From an uncultured Pelagibacteraceae bacterium (GTDB taxonomy: Bacteria > Pseudomonadota > Alphaproteobacteria > Pelagibacterales > Pelagibacteraceae): DNA of 64,000 nucleotides. The position numbers and the translations under genes are program-made. Where the stretch lies: assembly GCA_902595125.1 (NCBI GenBank), contig CACJOY010000002.1:160721-224720 (forward strand), given 5' to 3'. Shown here piece by piece: positions 38,628 through 49,282 of the stretch (the first letter of the stretch is position 1; the number at the start of each line of letters is the position of its first letter). The notes beneath the pieces were generated by a model. That model was not told where the DNA came from. It saw nothing but the letters and a program-made list of their open reading frames with translations, and searched no databases.

Positions 38628-40583
38628 TTAATTGAAGTTTATTGGATCAACATCAACTGAAAGTTTTATTCCTGGTTGAAATTTATAATTAAGAATTGCT
38701 GCAGCTAATGAATTTTGTAATTTTAATGTTTTTGCTCCTCTAATTAACAGCCTAATTCTATATCTTTTTTTTAATCTAAATATTGGAGCATTTACTGGTC
38801 CTAAAATTTTTCCAGTTATTTTATTTTCTATAAAAGCTTTAAATTTAAATGCATCTTTTTCTAATTTTGCTTCATTCTCTCCAGTTAAGATCAATGAAAT
38901 AAACCTTTGAAATGGCGGCAGTTTATTTCTTTTTCTTATATCTAGCTCTCTATCTAAAAAAATATTAGGGTTACTATTAGTTAAATCTAAAATCATTTTA
39001 TGATTATTATTAAAAGTCTGAAAATATACTGTTGCTGGTTTTCCTGTTCTTCCTGCTCTTCCAGAAAGCTGATGATATAATTGTAAGTTTTTTTCTGCAC
39101 CTCTTAAATCATGTCCATTTGAAGAAAGATCAATATCAAGCACAACAATACAGTTTAAATTTGGAAAGTGAAAACCTTTGGAAATTAACTGCGTACCAAC
39201 TAAAATTTTAATCTGATTGTTAATTATTTTTTCTAACTTAACAACAGAGTCTTTTTTGTTCATGGTATCACTTGAAAAAATTTCAATTTTGTTAGATGGG
39301 AATTTTTTTTTTACTTCTTCAGATATTCTTTCAACTCCTGGACCACTAAAAATAATTTCACATTCTCCCTCTTTTATACAAGTTCTTTTCAAAGATGTTC
39401 TGAAACCGCAATAATGACATAACAAATTATTCTTAATTTTATGATAAACTAAATTAATAGAACAGTTAGGACATGAATAACTTTCAAAACATTTGTTACA
39501 AAGTACATGAGGAGAAAATCCTCGTCGATTTAAAAAAAATAATACCTGATCATCTTTATCTAGGTGAAAATTTACTTTTTCTATTATTTTTTTTGAAAGC
39601 CATGACTGTTTTTCTAATTTAGTTTCATTGAGATTAATTATTTCATAATTTGGTAAGGATGCATTTTGATAACGTTGTTCTAATCTAGAAATGCTATATT
39701 TCCCTTTTTTTATGTTTTCGAAAGTTTCAATTGATGGAACAGCAGTTATTAAATTGATTGGAATATTCTCGAATGATGCCCTTGAGATTGCCATATCCCT
39801 TGCGTTATAAATAACACCTTCATCTTGTTTATAAGATTGATCATGTTCTTCATCAACAACAATTAAACCTAATTTCTTAAATGGTAAAAATAATGATGAT
39901 CTTGCTCCTATCACAACTTTAATTTCTCCATTTGCAACACCACTCCAAATAACTTCTTTCTTTTTTTTTGAAATACCAGAGTGCCAAACCGCTGGAATAG
40001 TTCCAAAGAATTCTAAAAACTTTTTTTCAAATTGACTTGTTAAACCTATTTCTGGTAACAATATTAAGCCCTGAAAACCTCTATTTATAATTTCTTTTAA
40101 AGCTGAAAAATAAACAATGGTTTTTCCTGATCCTGTTGTGCCTTGAAGAACATGAACTCTAAATTTGTTGTTGGAAATATTCATTTTTTCTAAAGATCCT
40201 TTTTGTTCCTCAGAAAGTTTAATTATACTTGTCTTTGTATTGGTATTAAAAGATTTAAAAACTTCTTTTTCAAACTTTTCTACGGCATTGTTGCTTAGTA
40301 ACATCAATTTCAGAGCCATTCCTTTTGGAATTATATTGTATTCAGCAAACCAACTAAGAAATTTTATAGTTGTTTTTTTTAATGGAGTTACATTTAATTT
40401 TTTTAAAACAGTCTTAAGTTTAAAATTTTTATTATTTTTTTTTTCAAATTCATCCCAAACAACCCCTGTGATTTTGGATTTTCCAAAGGGTACCACTACA
40501 TAATCCCCTACTTTTAGATTTAAATCACTTTCATATGTAAAAGGATGGTTGAAAATGTTTGGTAAAAGAATCGGAAATTTCAT
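38628..40583 (-). CDS. priA: Primosomal protein N', replication restart helicase PriA
   Basis: 651 residues. N-terminal DNA-binding domain with the PriA pattern GDYVVVPFGKSKITGVVW, helicase motif I LQGTTGSGKT, motif II VVDEEHDQSYKQDE, the zinc-binding cysteines in the LCNKCFESYSCPNCSINL and CHYCG region, and motif V-VI LVGTQLISKGFHFPN and LSGRAGRTG. It reloads the replisome at stalled forks. Somewhat shorter than the roughly 730 of E. coli. The ATG lies in the 3' arm of a 9-base perfect hairpin. Confidence 0.96.
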   Translation of the reverse strand: MKFPILLPNIFNHPFTYESDLNLKVGDYVVVPFGKSKITGVVWDEFEKKNNKNFKLKTVLKKLNVTPLKKTTIKFLSWFAEYNIIPKGMALKLMLLSNNAVEKFEKEVFKSFNTNTKTSIIKLSEEQKGSLEKMNISNNKFRVHVLQGTTGSGKTIVYFSALKEIINRGFQGLILLPEIGLTSQFEKKFLEFFGTIPAVWHSGISKKKKEVIWSGVANGEIKVVIGARSSLFLPFKKLGLIVVDEEHDQSYKQDEGVIYNARDMAISRASFENIPINLITAVPSIETFENIKKGKYSISRLEQRYQNASLPNYEIINLNETKLEKQSWLSKKIIEKVNFHLDKDDQVLFFLNRRGFSPHVLCNKCFESYSCPNCSINLVYHKIKNNLLCHYCGFRTSLKRTCIKEGECEIIFSGPGVERISEEVKKKFPSNKIEIFSSDTMNKKDSVVKLEKIINNQIKILVGTQLISKGFHFPNLNCIVVLDIDLSSNGHDLRGAEKNLQLYHQLSGRAGRTGKPATVYFQTFNNNHKMILDLTNSNPNIFLDRELDIRKRNKLPPFQRFISLILTGENEAKLEKDAFKFKAFIENKITGKILGPVNAPIFRLKKRYRIRLLIRGAKTLKLQNSLAAAILNYKFQPGIKLSVDVDPINFN

Positions 40584-40600
40584 ATTTTTATAATATGAAA
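40578..40600 (-). other. Perfect hairpin holding the priA start codon
   Basis: TTTCATATT and AATATGAAA are perfectly complementary around a 5-base loop (stem 40578-40586 with 40592-40600). In the minus-strand message the 3' arm contains the priA ATG. The stem is A+T-rich and of modest strength, so it may reduce priA translation behind lpd, or be chance. Confidence 0.4.
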
Positions 40601-40605
40601 CTATT

Positions 40606-42009
40606 TTAAGAGTGTATTGCTCTTTTATCTACAGATAAAGCTGCTTCTTTGACTGCTTCGGAGAAAGTGGGGTGCGCATGACACGTTCTGGCAATATCTT
40701 CTGAACTAGCGCCAAATTCCATTGCAACCCCTATTTCAGCAATTAATTCTCCAGCATGTGGACCAATTAAGTGAGCTCCTAAAACTTTATCAGTTCTTTC
40801 GTCCGCTAAAATTTTTACAAAACCCTCTGAGTCATCTATGGCTTTTGCTCTGGAGTTTGCCATAAATGAAAATTTGCCAACTTTATATTCAATATTCAAT
40901 TCTTTTAATTGCTCTTCTGTTTTTCCAATAGAAGCAACTTCAGGAGTAGTATAGATAACTCCTGGGATAGTATCATAATTTACATGGCCCGACTGACCTG
41001 CAATATTTTCTGCTACAGCAATACCTTCGTCCTCAGCTTTATGTGCTAACATAGGCCCTGCTATAACGTCTCCAATAGCAAAAATATTATCTTGATTAGT
41101 TTTAAAATTTTTATCGGTTTTAATTCTCTTTTTTTTATCTAATTCAATATCAACTTTTTCTAGACTCAAACCACTTATATTTGGCTTTCTTCCTACTGAA
41201 ACTAAAACTATATCAGAATTAAAATCTTTTTTGTTTCCCTCTTTATCTTTTGTAGAAACAACTGCTCCGGTTTTATTTTTTTTTATTTGTTCAACTTTAT
41301 GTTGCATATGAAAATTTATTCCTTGTTTTTTTAAAATTTTCATGAATTCTTTTGAAATCTCTTTGTCCATACCTGGTGTGATATGATCTAAAAACTCAAT
41401 TACATGTACTTCAGTACCTAACCTTGACCAAACTGATCCCATTTCTAAACCAATATATCCTCCTCCGACCACAACCATTTTTTTTGGGACTTGCTCAAAT
41501 TTCAATGCACCAGTTGAGGAAACGATAATTTTTTCATCAAATTCAATTCCTGGTAAAGAAACTGGTACTGATCCTGTCGCAATTACAATTTTATCAGCTT
41601 TTATCAATGTCTCTTTATTATTTTCTTTTTCTTTAATCAAAATTTCATTTTTTGATTTAAAACTTCCAGTTCCCTTAAAATAAGTTACTTTATTTTTCTT
41701 CAATAAAAATTCTACTCCTTTAGTTAAAGCTGTGACTGCCTTATCTTTGTTTTCCATCATTTTTGATAAATTTAATTTTATCTCTCCTATTTCAATTCCT
41801 TTTTTTGATAAATTTTTAGCTTTATGGAACTCTTCAGATAAATTTAAAAGGCTTTTTGATGGAATACAGCCTATGTTCAAACAAGTCCCACCTAGCGAAC
41901 CCCTAGACTCTATACATGCAGTTTTTAGACCTAATTGTGAGAGTCTAATTGCACATACATAACCTCCTGGACCTCCGCCTATAACTACTGCTTGAAATTT
42001 ATCTTCCAT
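40606..42009 (-). CDS. lpd: Dihydrolipoyl dehydrogenase (E3)
   Basis: FAD enzyme that reoxidises lipoamide in the 2-oxoglutarate dehydrogenase complex. 467 residues: FAD motif VVIGGGPGGYVCAIR, redox-active disulfide Cys43/Cys48 in GGTCLNIGCIPSK, NAD motif VVVGGGYIGLEMG, FAIGDVIAGPMLAHKA and the active-site histidine in ARTCHAHPTFSEA. It directly follows sucB with no gap. It may also serve pyruvate or glycine complexes, since no other copy is in view. Confidence 0.97.
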   Translation of the reverse strand: MEDKFQAVVIGGGPGGYVCAIRLSQLGLKTACIESRGSLGGTCLNIGCIPSKSLLNLSEEFHKAKNLSKKGIEIGEIKLNLSKMMENKDKAVTALTKGVEFLLKKNKVTYFKGTGSFKSKNEILIKEKENNKETLIKADKIVIATGSVPVSLPGIEFDEKIIVSSTGALKFEQVPKKMVVVGGGYIGLEMGSVWSRLGTEVHVIEFLDHITPGMDKEISKEFMKILKKQGINFHMQHKVEQIKKNKTGAVVSTKDKEGNKKDFNSDIVLVSVGRKPNISGLSLEKVDIELDKKKRIKTDKNFKTNQDNIFAIGDVIAGPMLAHKAEDEGIAVAENIAGQSGHVNYDTIPGVIYTTPEVASIGKTEEQLKELNIEYKVGKFSFMANSRAKAIDDSEGFVKILADERTDKVLGAHLIGPHAGELIAEIGVAMEFGASSEDIARTCHAHPTFSEAVKEAALSVDKRAIHS

Positions 42010-43320
42010 TTAAATGTCTAAAAATAACCTTCTAGGATCTTCCAAATTTTCTTTTACCATTTTTAAAAATGAAACCGACTCTTTGCCATCAATAATTCTA
42101 TGATCATAGGATAATGCTAAATACATAATTGGTCTTACCTTAATTTCACCTTCCACCACCATTGGTCTATCTACAATATTATGCATTCCTAAAACCCCAG
42201 ATTGAGGTAAATTTAATATCGGAGTTGACAACATTGAACCATATATGCCGCCATTACTTATAGTAAATGTTCCTCCTTGAAGATCATCAATCGTAAGTTT
42301 ACCGTCTTTTGCTTTATTAGAAATTTCCTTAATATTTTTTTCAATATCTGCAAAAGATAATTCATCAGCATTTTTTAAAACTGGAACCACTAATCCCTTA
42401 TCTGTACCGACTGCAAAACTTATATTATAATAATTTTTATAGATAATTTCTTGACCTTCTATTTCTGCATTAACTGCGGGGAAATTCTTTAGAGCAACTA
42501 TACATGCTTTGACAAAGAAAGACATAAAACCAAGTTTTACTCCATATCGGCTCTGAAAATCATCTTGATTTTGCTTTCTCATTTCTATTACACTAGTCAT
42601 ATCAACTTCATTAAATGTAGTTAGTAAGGCAGCATTTTCTTGTGCTTGTTTTAATCTTTTAGCTATTGTTTGTCTCAGTCTGGTCATTTTAATCCTCTCT
42701 TCTTGACCAAGCTTAATTTTTCTTTCTGATGGAGGTGGTTTAACGCCCATTAAATTTATTAAATCACCTTTTAAAATTCGCCCACCTTTTCCAGATCCCT
42801 CAATTGATTTAATATCAATTTTATTTTCTGAAACAATTTTTCTAACAGCCGGGGATAAAATTTTATCTTCCTCTATATCATTATTTTTAATTTCATTTTT
42901 TAAAATTAATGGTTCTTCCTCATTTAAAGTAAGAGGCTCATCTTTCAAATTTTCAGTTATATCCTCTAATTTTTCCTCAAAAATTTTAGGTTCTTTTTTT
43001 AACTCAAGATTTACTACATTATCTTTATTTTTATCAATCTTTATATCTTCTTTTATCTCAATATCTTCAAGAGCATTTTTTTCTTTTTCTATTACTATTC
43101 CAAGTAAAGCTCCTACTTGAACCGATTCACCGTCTGAAGAACTTATTTCAGATAAAACACCTGATACTGGAGAAGGGACTTCTAAATTAACTTTATCTGT
43201 TTCTAATTCCACTATTGGTTCATCTACATTAACTACTTCACCTTTTTTTTTAAGCCATTTAGAAACTGTAGCCTCTGAAATACTTTCGCCTAAAGCTGGA
43301 ACTAAAATTTTTTCACTCAT
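42010..43320 (-). CDS. sucB: 2-Oxoglutarate dehydrogenase complex, dihydrolipoyl succinyltransferase (E2)
   Basis: 436 residues: one N-terminal lipoyl domain with Lys43 in [14 protein letters not shown], a long acidic linker rich in glutamate and lysine (about 78-150), a subunit-binding domain ([15 protein letters not shown] with [10 protein letters not shown]) and the catalytic domain ending in [11 protein letters not shown] with the active histidine and aspartate. The succinyl-transferase type is supported by position between sucA and lpd. Confidence 0.97.
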   Translation of the reverse strand: MSEKILVPALGESISEATVSKWLKKKGEVVNVDEPIVELETDKVNLEVPSPVSGVLSEISSSDGESVQVGALLGIVIEKEKNALEDIEIKEDIKIDKNKDNVVNLELKKEPKIFEEKLEDITENLKDEPLTLNEEEPLILKNEIKNNDIEEDKILSPAVRKIVSENKIDIKSIEGSGKGGRILKGDLINLMGVKPPPSERKIKLGQEERIKMTRLRQTIAKRLKQAQENAALLTTFNEVDMTSVIEMRKQNQDDFQSRYGVKLGFMSFFVKACIVALKNFPAVNAEIEGQEIIYKNYYNISFAVGTDKGLVVPVLKNADELSFADIEKNIKEISNKAKDGKLTIDDLQGGTFTISNGGIYGSMLSTPILNLPQSGVLGMHNIVDRPMVVEGEIKVRPIMYLALSYDHRIIDGKESVSFLKMVKENLEDPRRLFLDI

Positions 43321-43325
43321 TTAAA

Positions 43326-46235
43326 TTATTCAAAAACCTTTTTAATAATTTCTTCTTGTTGAGAATTGTGCCTTTTAGCATAACCTGTTGCAGGAGTTGC
43401 GTCTGGGCTTCTTCCTATATAAGAAATTTTATTGTTTTTAGCCTTTATAGTATCCAATGTCCATTGGATATAATCTCTTACTGAAAACCAAGCGCCCATA
43501 TTTTTTGGTTCTTCTTGACACCAGAAAAATTGAGCATTTTTTGCATAAGGTTTTAACTCACTAACTAAAGCCTTAGCAGGAAAAGGGTATAATTGCTCAA
43601 TTCTAAACATCACCACATCATCTCTTTTGGTCTTTTCTCTAGCATCCAATAAATCAAAATAAATCTTTCCAGAACACAGAATTACTTTTCTAATTTTTTT
43701 GCTTTTTTTAAGCTTGATAAATCCTTGAGACTTTGGATCAATTGCATGATCCCACAATACCCTATGAAAGGTATTATCTTTATTAAAATCTTCTAAGTTC
43801 GATACACAGTACTTATTTCTTAATAAAGATTTAGGTGACATTATAACTAATGGCTTTCTAAAACTTCTATGCATTTGTCTTCTTAAAGCATGAAAATAGT
43901 TTGCAGGTGTTGTACAATTCATTACTTGTATATTATCATTAGAACATAATTGTAAAAATCTTTCTAATCTTGCTGAAGAGTGTTCAGGGCCTTGTCCTTC
44001 ATATCCATGGGGCAACAACATTACTATTCCTGAAGCTCTATTCCACTTTCTTTCCCCAGATGCAATAAATTGGTCGATCACTACTTGAGCACCATTCGCA
44101 AAGTCACCAAATTGAGCTTCCCAAATAGTAAGTGTATTTGGCTCGACAAGACTGTAACCATATTCAAATCCCAAAACTGCTAGCTCGGATAAAAAACTAT
44201 CAACCACTTCGAATTGTTTTTGATTATCTGAAATATTATTTAGAGGTATATATCTGGAATTATCTATTTGATTTCGAAGGACTGAATGTCTTTGACTGAA
44301 AGTTCCTCTGCCAGAGTCCTGTCCTACAAGCCTAACTGGATATCCTTCCTCTAGTAATGATCCAAATGCAAGAGCCTCTCCAGAGGACCAGTCAATTTCT
44401 TTACCCTTTTCAACACTTTTTTTCCTTGCATTAAATATCTTAGAGATAGTTTTGTGAATATTTTTATCTTCAGGAATAGTATTTATTTTGTTTGAAATTA
44501 TCTTTAACTTACTCTCATTAAAACCTGTTACACCCCTCTTATCTTTGCCTCTCTCTGGCTTGTACCTTGACCATGTGCCTTCAAACCATTCTATTTTAGG
44601 TTTATAATCTTTTGCGCTTTTATACTGCTCGTCAAGTAGTTCTTTAAAAGACTTAACGTTTTTATTTAATAGTTCTTGCATTATAGAGTTTTCATTTACA
44701 AGTTTATTACCATAAATTTTATATACACTTGGATGTGATCTTATTTTTTTATACATTAAAGGCTGAGTGAAAGACGGCTCGTCTCCCTCATTGTGGCCAA
44801 ATCTTCTATAACAAATCAAATCTACCACTACATCTCGATTAAATTTTAATCTAAACTCTGTTGCTATTCTAGTTGCATACACTACTGCTTCTGGATCATC
44901 TCCATTCACATGCAATATTGGTGCTTCTACCATTTTTGCTACATCAGATGGATATGGTGAAGATCTTGCAAATCTTGGACTTGTAGTGAAACCAATCTGG
45001 TTATTTACAATTATGTGGATTGTTCCCCCAGTGTTATGTCCCGGTAATCCAGACATAGCAAAACATTCGGCTACAACTCCTTGTCCAGCAAATGCTGCAT
45101 CTCCATGAATTAGGATAGGTATAACTTTATTTCTTTCCCTATCTTTATGAAAAAATTGTTTTGCTCTTGTCTGTCCTAAAACGACTGGATTAACAGCTTC
45201 TAAATGAGAAGGATTATCTGTTAAACTTACGTGAACAGAATTTCCATCAAACTCTCGATCAGATGATGCACCAAGATGATACTTAACATCACCCGCACTA
45301 TCCTCAGAATCAGAACTAAATTCACCTGCAAACTCGTTAAATATTCTTTTATATGATTTTTGTAAAACATTCGCCAAAACATTAAGTCTTCCTCTGTGAG
45401 ACATACCTATCTTGACTTCCTTTATTTTATTTTGACCACCTATCTTAATTATTTGTTCTAGAGCTGGAATAAGACTTTCTCCACCATCGAGACCAAATCT
45501 TTTTGTACCTACATACTTAGTAGCTAAAAATTTTTCAAATCCTTCTACTTGTACCAATTTATTTAAAATTGCTTCTTTTCCATTTTTTGTGAACTGAAGA
45601 GCATTTTTATCTTGTTCTATTCTATCTCTAAACCACTTTCTTTCTACCGGATTTGAAATGTGCATAAATTCATAACCTATTTTTCCGCAATAGGTTTTTT
45701 TCATAAATCTTAGTATTTCTCTTATATTTGCATACTTACGATTTATTACTCCATTAAGAAAAATTTTTTTATCATAATTTTCTTTTTTAAAACCATAAAA
45801 TTCTGGATGAAGTTCATCTAAATATTCTGAAACTCTCATCTCTAAAGGATCAAGGTCCGCTAACAAATGCCCTCTTAATCTATATGCTCTGATTAAAGCT
45901 ACAGCGCTTATGGAGTCTTTATTAGAATCAGCAAGTAATTGAAAATTAAATTGATCAGTAGAATCAATTTTACTATCATTATTTTCATGTTCATCTATTT
46001 TCTGTTTGAGTTGGTCAATATTAATTTTTTTTTTTGAAGGCCCCCAAGATGGACCATTGATTTCATTAATTATCACATCTAACTCTTCACCTATTCCCTC
46101 AAAATAATTGGCCCAGCTTACTGGTAAATCAGCATCCTTATTTATAAATTTCAAATACATTTCTTCAATGAATGCACTATTAGATTTGTTTAAAAATGAA
46201 GTTTTTTCAAAGTTTAGATTTTTTGATGAAGACAT
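43326..46235 (-). CDS. sucA: 2-Oxoglutarate dehydrogenase E1
   Basis: 969 residues, the thiamine-diphosphate decarboxylase of the complex. The N-terminus has SNSAFIEEMYLKF and the E2-binding acidic region; VEGFEKFLATKYVGTKRFGLDGGESLIP, GMSHRGRLNVLAN, the ThDP motif HGDAAFAGQGVVAE with NNQIGFTT, and LPHGYEGQGPEHSSARLERFLQ are all recognisable. An AGGGGG Shine-Dalgarno-like run precedes the start in the 35-base gap behind sucD. Intact, so the TCA cycle has the oxidative route and not a ferredoxin one. Confidence 0.98.
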   Translation of the reverse strand: MSSSKNLNFEKTSFLNKSNSAFIEEMYLKFINKDADLPVSWANYFEGIGEELDVIINEINGPSWGPSKKKINIDQLKQKIDEHENNDSKIDSTDQFNFQLLADSNKDSISAVALIRAYRLRGHLLADLDPLEMRVSEYLDELHPEFYGFKKENYDKKIFLNGVINRKYANIREILRFMKKTYCGKIGYEFMHISNPVERKWFRDRIEQDKNALQFTKNGKEAILNKLVQVEGFEKFLATKYVGTKRFGLDGGESLIPALEQIIKIGGQNKIKEVKIGMSHRGRLNVLANVLQKSYKRIFNEFAGEFSSDSEDSAGDVKYHLGASSDREFDGNSVHVSLTDNPSHLEAVNPVVLGQTRAKQFFHKDRERNKVIPILIHGDAAFAGQGVVAECFAMSGLPGHNTGGTIHIIVNNQIGFTTSPRFARSSPYPSDVAKMVEAPILHVNGDDPEAVVYATRIATEFRLKFNRDVVVDLICYRRFGHNEGDEPSFTQPLMYKKIRSHPSVYKIYGNKLVNENSIMQELLNKNVKSFKELLDEQYKSAKDYKPKIEWFEGTWSRYKPERGKDKRGVTGFNESKLKIISNKINTIPEDKNIHKTISKIFNARKKSVEKGKEIDWSSGEALAFGSLLEEGYPVRLVGQDSGRGTFSQRHSVLRNQIDNSRYIPLNNISDNQKQFEVVDSFLSELAVLGFEYGYSLVEPNTLTIWEAQFGDFANGAQVVIDQFIASGERKWNRASGIVMLLPHGYEGQGPEHSSARLERFLQLCSNDNIQVMNCTTPANYFHALRRQMHRSFRKPLVIMSPKSLLRNKYCVSNLEDFNKDNTFHRVLWDHAIDPKSQGFIKLKKSKKIRKVILCSGKIYFDLLDAREKTKRDDVVMFRIEQLYPFPAKALVSELKPYAKNAQFFWCQEEPKNMGAWFSVRDYIQWTLDTIKAKNNKISYIGRSPDATPATGYAKRHNSQQEEIIKKVFE

Positions 46236-46270
46236 CTTATTTATTTAATATATCCCCCTAATTTTATTTT

Positions 46271-47146
46271 TCAATTAGACAGTTTATTAAACAAAGTTTT
46301 TCCAATAATTGAAGGTGATTTAGCTACAGTAATGCCACATTCTTCCATTTTTTTTATTTTATTCTCAGCTCCACCTTTTCCACCTGAAATTATAGCGCCC
46401 GCATGGCCCATTCTTCTACCTGGTGGAGCGGTAATTCCAGCAATAAATCCAACAATAGGTTTTTTAATCTTGTGATTTTTTATAAATTCAGCTGCTTCTT
46501 CCTCAGCTATTCCTCCAATTTCACCTATCATTAAGATAGACTCTGTTTCATCATCATTTAAAAATAAATCTAAACAATCAATAAAATTTGTTCCATTAAT
46601 AGGATCTCCACCAATTCCTATACAAGTTGATTGACCTAGTCCGTTTTCAGTCGTTTGAGCGACTGCCTCATAAGTCAAAGTACCTGACCTTGATACTATT
46701 CCAACAGTTCCTTTTTTATGTATATTTCCTGGCATAATTCCAATTTTACATTCATCTGGCGTTATTATCCCTGGACAATTAGGTCCTATCAATCTGCTTT
46801 TAGATTTACTCAACTTTTGTCTTACCCTAAGCATATCCTGAATCGGAATTCCTTCTGTTATACACACAATTAAATCAATTGATGCTTCTATAGCTTCAAT
46901 AATTGCAGCTGCTGCAAATTTTGCTGGTACATATATCATAGTAGCATTAGCCCCAACTTTATTTTTTGCCTCTACAACACTATTAAAAACTGGTCTATCT
47001 AAATGTTTCTGCCCTCCCTTTTTTGGTGTAACTCCTCCAACAAGATTAGTTCCATATTTAATAGCTTGTTCTGAATGAAAAGTTCCATGTGAGCCTGTAA
47101 ATCCCTGACAAATTACTTTTGTGTTCTTGTTTACTAAAACAGACAT
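46271..47146 (-). CDS. sucD: Succinyl-CoA ligase alpha subunit
   Basis: 291 residues: CoA-binding Rossmann part with [37 protein letters not shown] and ITEGIP, then the ligase part with [19 protein letters not shown] and the phosphohistidine His248 in [10 protein letters not shown]. Makes ATP or GTP from succinyl-CoA with SucC. It lies one base after sucC. Confidence 0.97.
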   Translation of the reverse strand: MSVLVNKNTKVICQGFTGSHGTFHSEQAIKYGTNLVGGVTPKKGGQKHLDRPVFNSVVEAKNKVGANATMIYVPAKFAAAAIIEAIEASIDLIVCITEGIPIQDMLRVRQKLSKSKSRLIGPNCPGIITPDECKIGIMPGNIHKKGTVGIVSRSGTLTYEAVAQTTENGLGQSTCIGIGGDPINGTNFIDCLDLFLNDDETESILMIGEIGGIAEEEAAEFIKNHKIKKPIVGFIAGITAPPGRRMGHAGAIISGGKGGAENKIKKMEECGITVAKSPSIIGKTLFNKLSN

Positions 47147-47147
47147 A

Positions 47148-48308
47148 TCATTTTATTGCCTCAACAATTTTCTTAGCTGCATCATCTAGGTTTTCTGCTG
47201 AAATTAATTTCAAACCAGAATTATCAAGGATTTCTTTTCCTTTTTTAAAATTTGTACCTGCTAATCGCACAACTAAAGGTACACTAATATCAATTTCTTT
47301 AGCGGCGTCTACTACTCCTTGAGCAAGAATATCACATCTCATAATTCCCCCAAAAATATTTATTAAAATACCTTTAACGTTTTTATCTGAGAGGATTATC
47401 TTCAATGCTGCAGATACTTTTTCTTTTGAAGCGCCACCACCAACATCTAAAAAATTTGCTGGTTCTTCACCATATATTTTAATTATATCCATTGTTGCCA
47501 TTGCTAATCCTGCTCCATTCACCATGCAACCAATGTTTCCATCTAGTTTTATATAAGCAAGATCATATTTACTAGCTTCAATCTCAGCAGGATCTTCTTC
47601 ATTTAAATCTCTTAATTCAACAATTTCTGGATGTCTGAATAAAGCATTAGAATCAAAATTAATTTTTGCATCTAAACAAACAATTTTTTCTTCCTTAGTC
47701 AAAATTAATGGATTTACTTCAACCATGTTTGCATCTGTGCTTACAAACATTTTGTATATTGATTTAATCAACAGTATCGCTTGTTTTTGCACTTTTTCAT
47801 TTAAATTAAAGACCTTAATTACTTTTTCACAATCAGAGTCAGAAATTTCATCCTTTATATCAATTTTTGTTGTTATGATTTTTTCAGGTTTGCTACTTGC
47901 AACTTCTTCAATATCCATGCCTCCTTGATCACTTGATATAAATGCAATTTTAGAACTGGCTCTATCAACGAGACATGACAAATAAAATTCTTTATCTATA
48001 TTTGAAGACTCTTCTACATATAATCTTTTAACTTCTCTGCCTTCTGGTCCAGTTTGATGTGTAACAAGAGTTTTTCCAAATAATTCATTAGCTGCAGAAC
48101 TTAATTCTTCAATTGAGTCTAAAATTTTTACACCGCCAGCTTTTCCTCTTCCTCCAGCATGGATTTGGGCTTTTAGAACGTACTTTTTAGTTTTTAATGT
48201 TTTTGCTTTTTCAACAAGGTCTTCAACGTTTAGCGCAAATACTCCATCAGGAACCACAGCACCATATTTTTTTAAAATTTGTTTAGCTTGATGCTCGTGA
48301 ATGTTCAT
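47148..48308 (-). CDS. sucC: Succinyl-CoA ligase beta subunit (ADP-forming type)
   Basis: 386 residues with an ATP-grasp N-terminal half ([38 protein letters not shown]) and the C-terminal ligase half ([36 protein letters not shown]). Partner of SucD. mdh ends two bases upstream of its start, so mdh-sucC-sucD-sucA-sucB-lpd form one run. Confidence 0.97.
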   Translation of the reverse strand: MNIHEHQAKQILKKYGAVVPDGVFALNVEDLVEKAKTLKTKKYVLKAQIHAGGRGKAGGVKILDSIEELSSAANELFGKTLVTHQTGPEGREVKRLYVEESSNIDKEFYLSCLVDRASSKIAFISSDQGGMDIEEVASSKPEKIITTKIDIKDEISDSDCEKVIKVFNLNEKVQKQAILLIKSIYKMFVSTDANMVEVNPLILTKEEKIVCLDAKINFDSNALFRHPEIVELRDLNEEDPAEIEASKYDLAYIKLDGNIGCMVNGAGLAMATMDIIKIYGEEPANFLDVGGGASKEKVSAALKIILSDKNVKGILINIFGGIMRCDILAQGVVDAAKEIDISVPLVVRLAGTNFKKGKEILDNSGLKLISAENLDDAAKKIVEAIK

Positions 48309-48310
48309 TG

Positions 48311-49273
48311 TTATTTAGATAAATCAGGATCTATTTTAGATGCAGTTTGCCACAGATCCTTTACAGCATCTATTGAATGCATAAATTCTTTTTTTTCCTT
48401 TTCATCTAGATCAATTTCTTCTATTTTTTCTACACCATTTTTTCCTACAATGACAGGAACACCCGCATAGACATCTTTAACACCATATTCTCCATTTAGT
48501 TGTACAGCACATGGTAATAATTTTTTTTCATCTTTCAAATAAGCTTCTGCCATTTGAACACCGGCGGCTGCTGGCGCATAAAAGGCTGATCCTTTTTCTA
48601 GATATTTAACTATCTCAGCACCACCATCTCTAGTTCTTTGGTTGATTTCTTCAATTCTTTCTAATGAAATTTTTCCTTCTTTAACAAGATCTAATAAAGG
48701 TTTGCCCGAGATTTTTGTAAATCTTGGCATTGGAACCATTGTATCACCATGACCGCCCATAACCATTGCCTCAATTTCCCTAACTGGTACACTTAATTCC
48801 AAAGATAAAAATAACTTAAATCTTGAACTATCTAAAATACCAGCCATGCCAATAACTTTATTTGATGGAAGACCTGAAAATTTTTGAAATGCCATAACCA
48901 TTACATCTAAAGGATTAGTGATGCAAATTACAAAAGCATCAGGGGCATTTTTCTTAATACCCTCAGCAACTTGTTTTATAATTTTTAAATTAATTCCAAG
49001 GAGATCATCTCTGCTCATTCCAGGTTTTCGAGGTACACCTGCAGTAATTATAATTACATTAGAGCCTCTAATACTTTCGTAATTATCAGTTCCTGAAAAT
49101 TTAACATTAAATCCATCTACAGAAGAGGACTGTGCAATGTCTAGTGCTTTTCCTTTTGCAATTCCACTAGCTACATCAAATAAAACTACTTCATTAACTA
49201 ATTCTTTTATTCCAATTAAATGTGCAAGAGTTCCACCAATTTGACCTGCACCAATTAAAGATATCTTTGTCAT
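48311..49273 (-). CDS. mdh: Malate dehydrogenase (LDH-like type)
   Basis: 320 residues, NAD-dependent, the bacterial LDH-like form. NAD motif [14 protein letters not shown], the substrate-loop arginines in [24 protein letters not shown], and the catalytic histidine in [11 protein letters not shown]. Converts malate to oxaloacetate in the TCA cycle. It lies between mmsA (9 bases) and sucC (2 bases). Confidence 0.97.
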   Translation of the reverse strand: MTKISLIGAGQIGGTLAHLIGIKELVNEVVLFDVASGIAKGKALDIAQSSSVDGFNVKFSGTDNYESIRGSNVIIITAGVPRKPGMSRDDLLGINLKIIKQVAEGIKKNAPDAFVICITNPLDVMVMAFQKFSGLPSNKVIGMAGILDSSRFKLFLSLELSVPVREIEAMVMGGHGDTMVPMPRFTKISGKPLLDLVKEGKISLERIEEINQRTRDGGAEIVKYLEKGSAFYAPAAAGVQMAEAYLKDEKKLLPCAVQLNGEYGVKDVYAGVPVIVGKNGVEKIEEIDLDEKEKKEFMHSIDAVKDLWQTASKIDPDLSK

Positions 49274-49282
49274 TTTTTTCCT

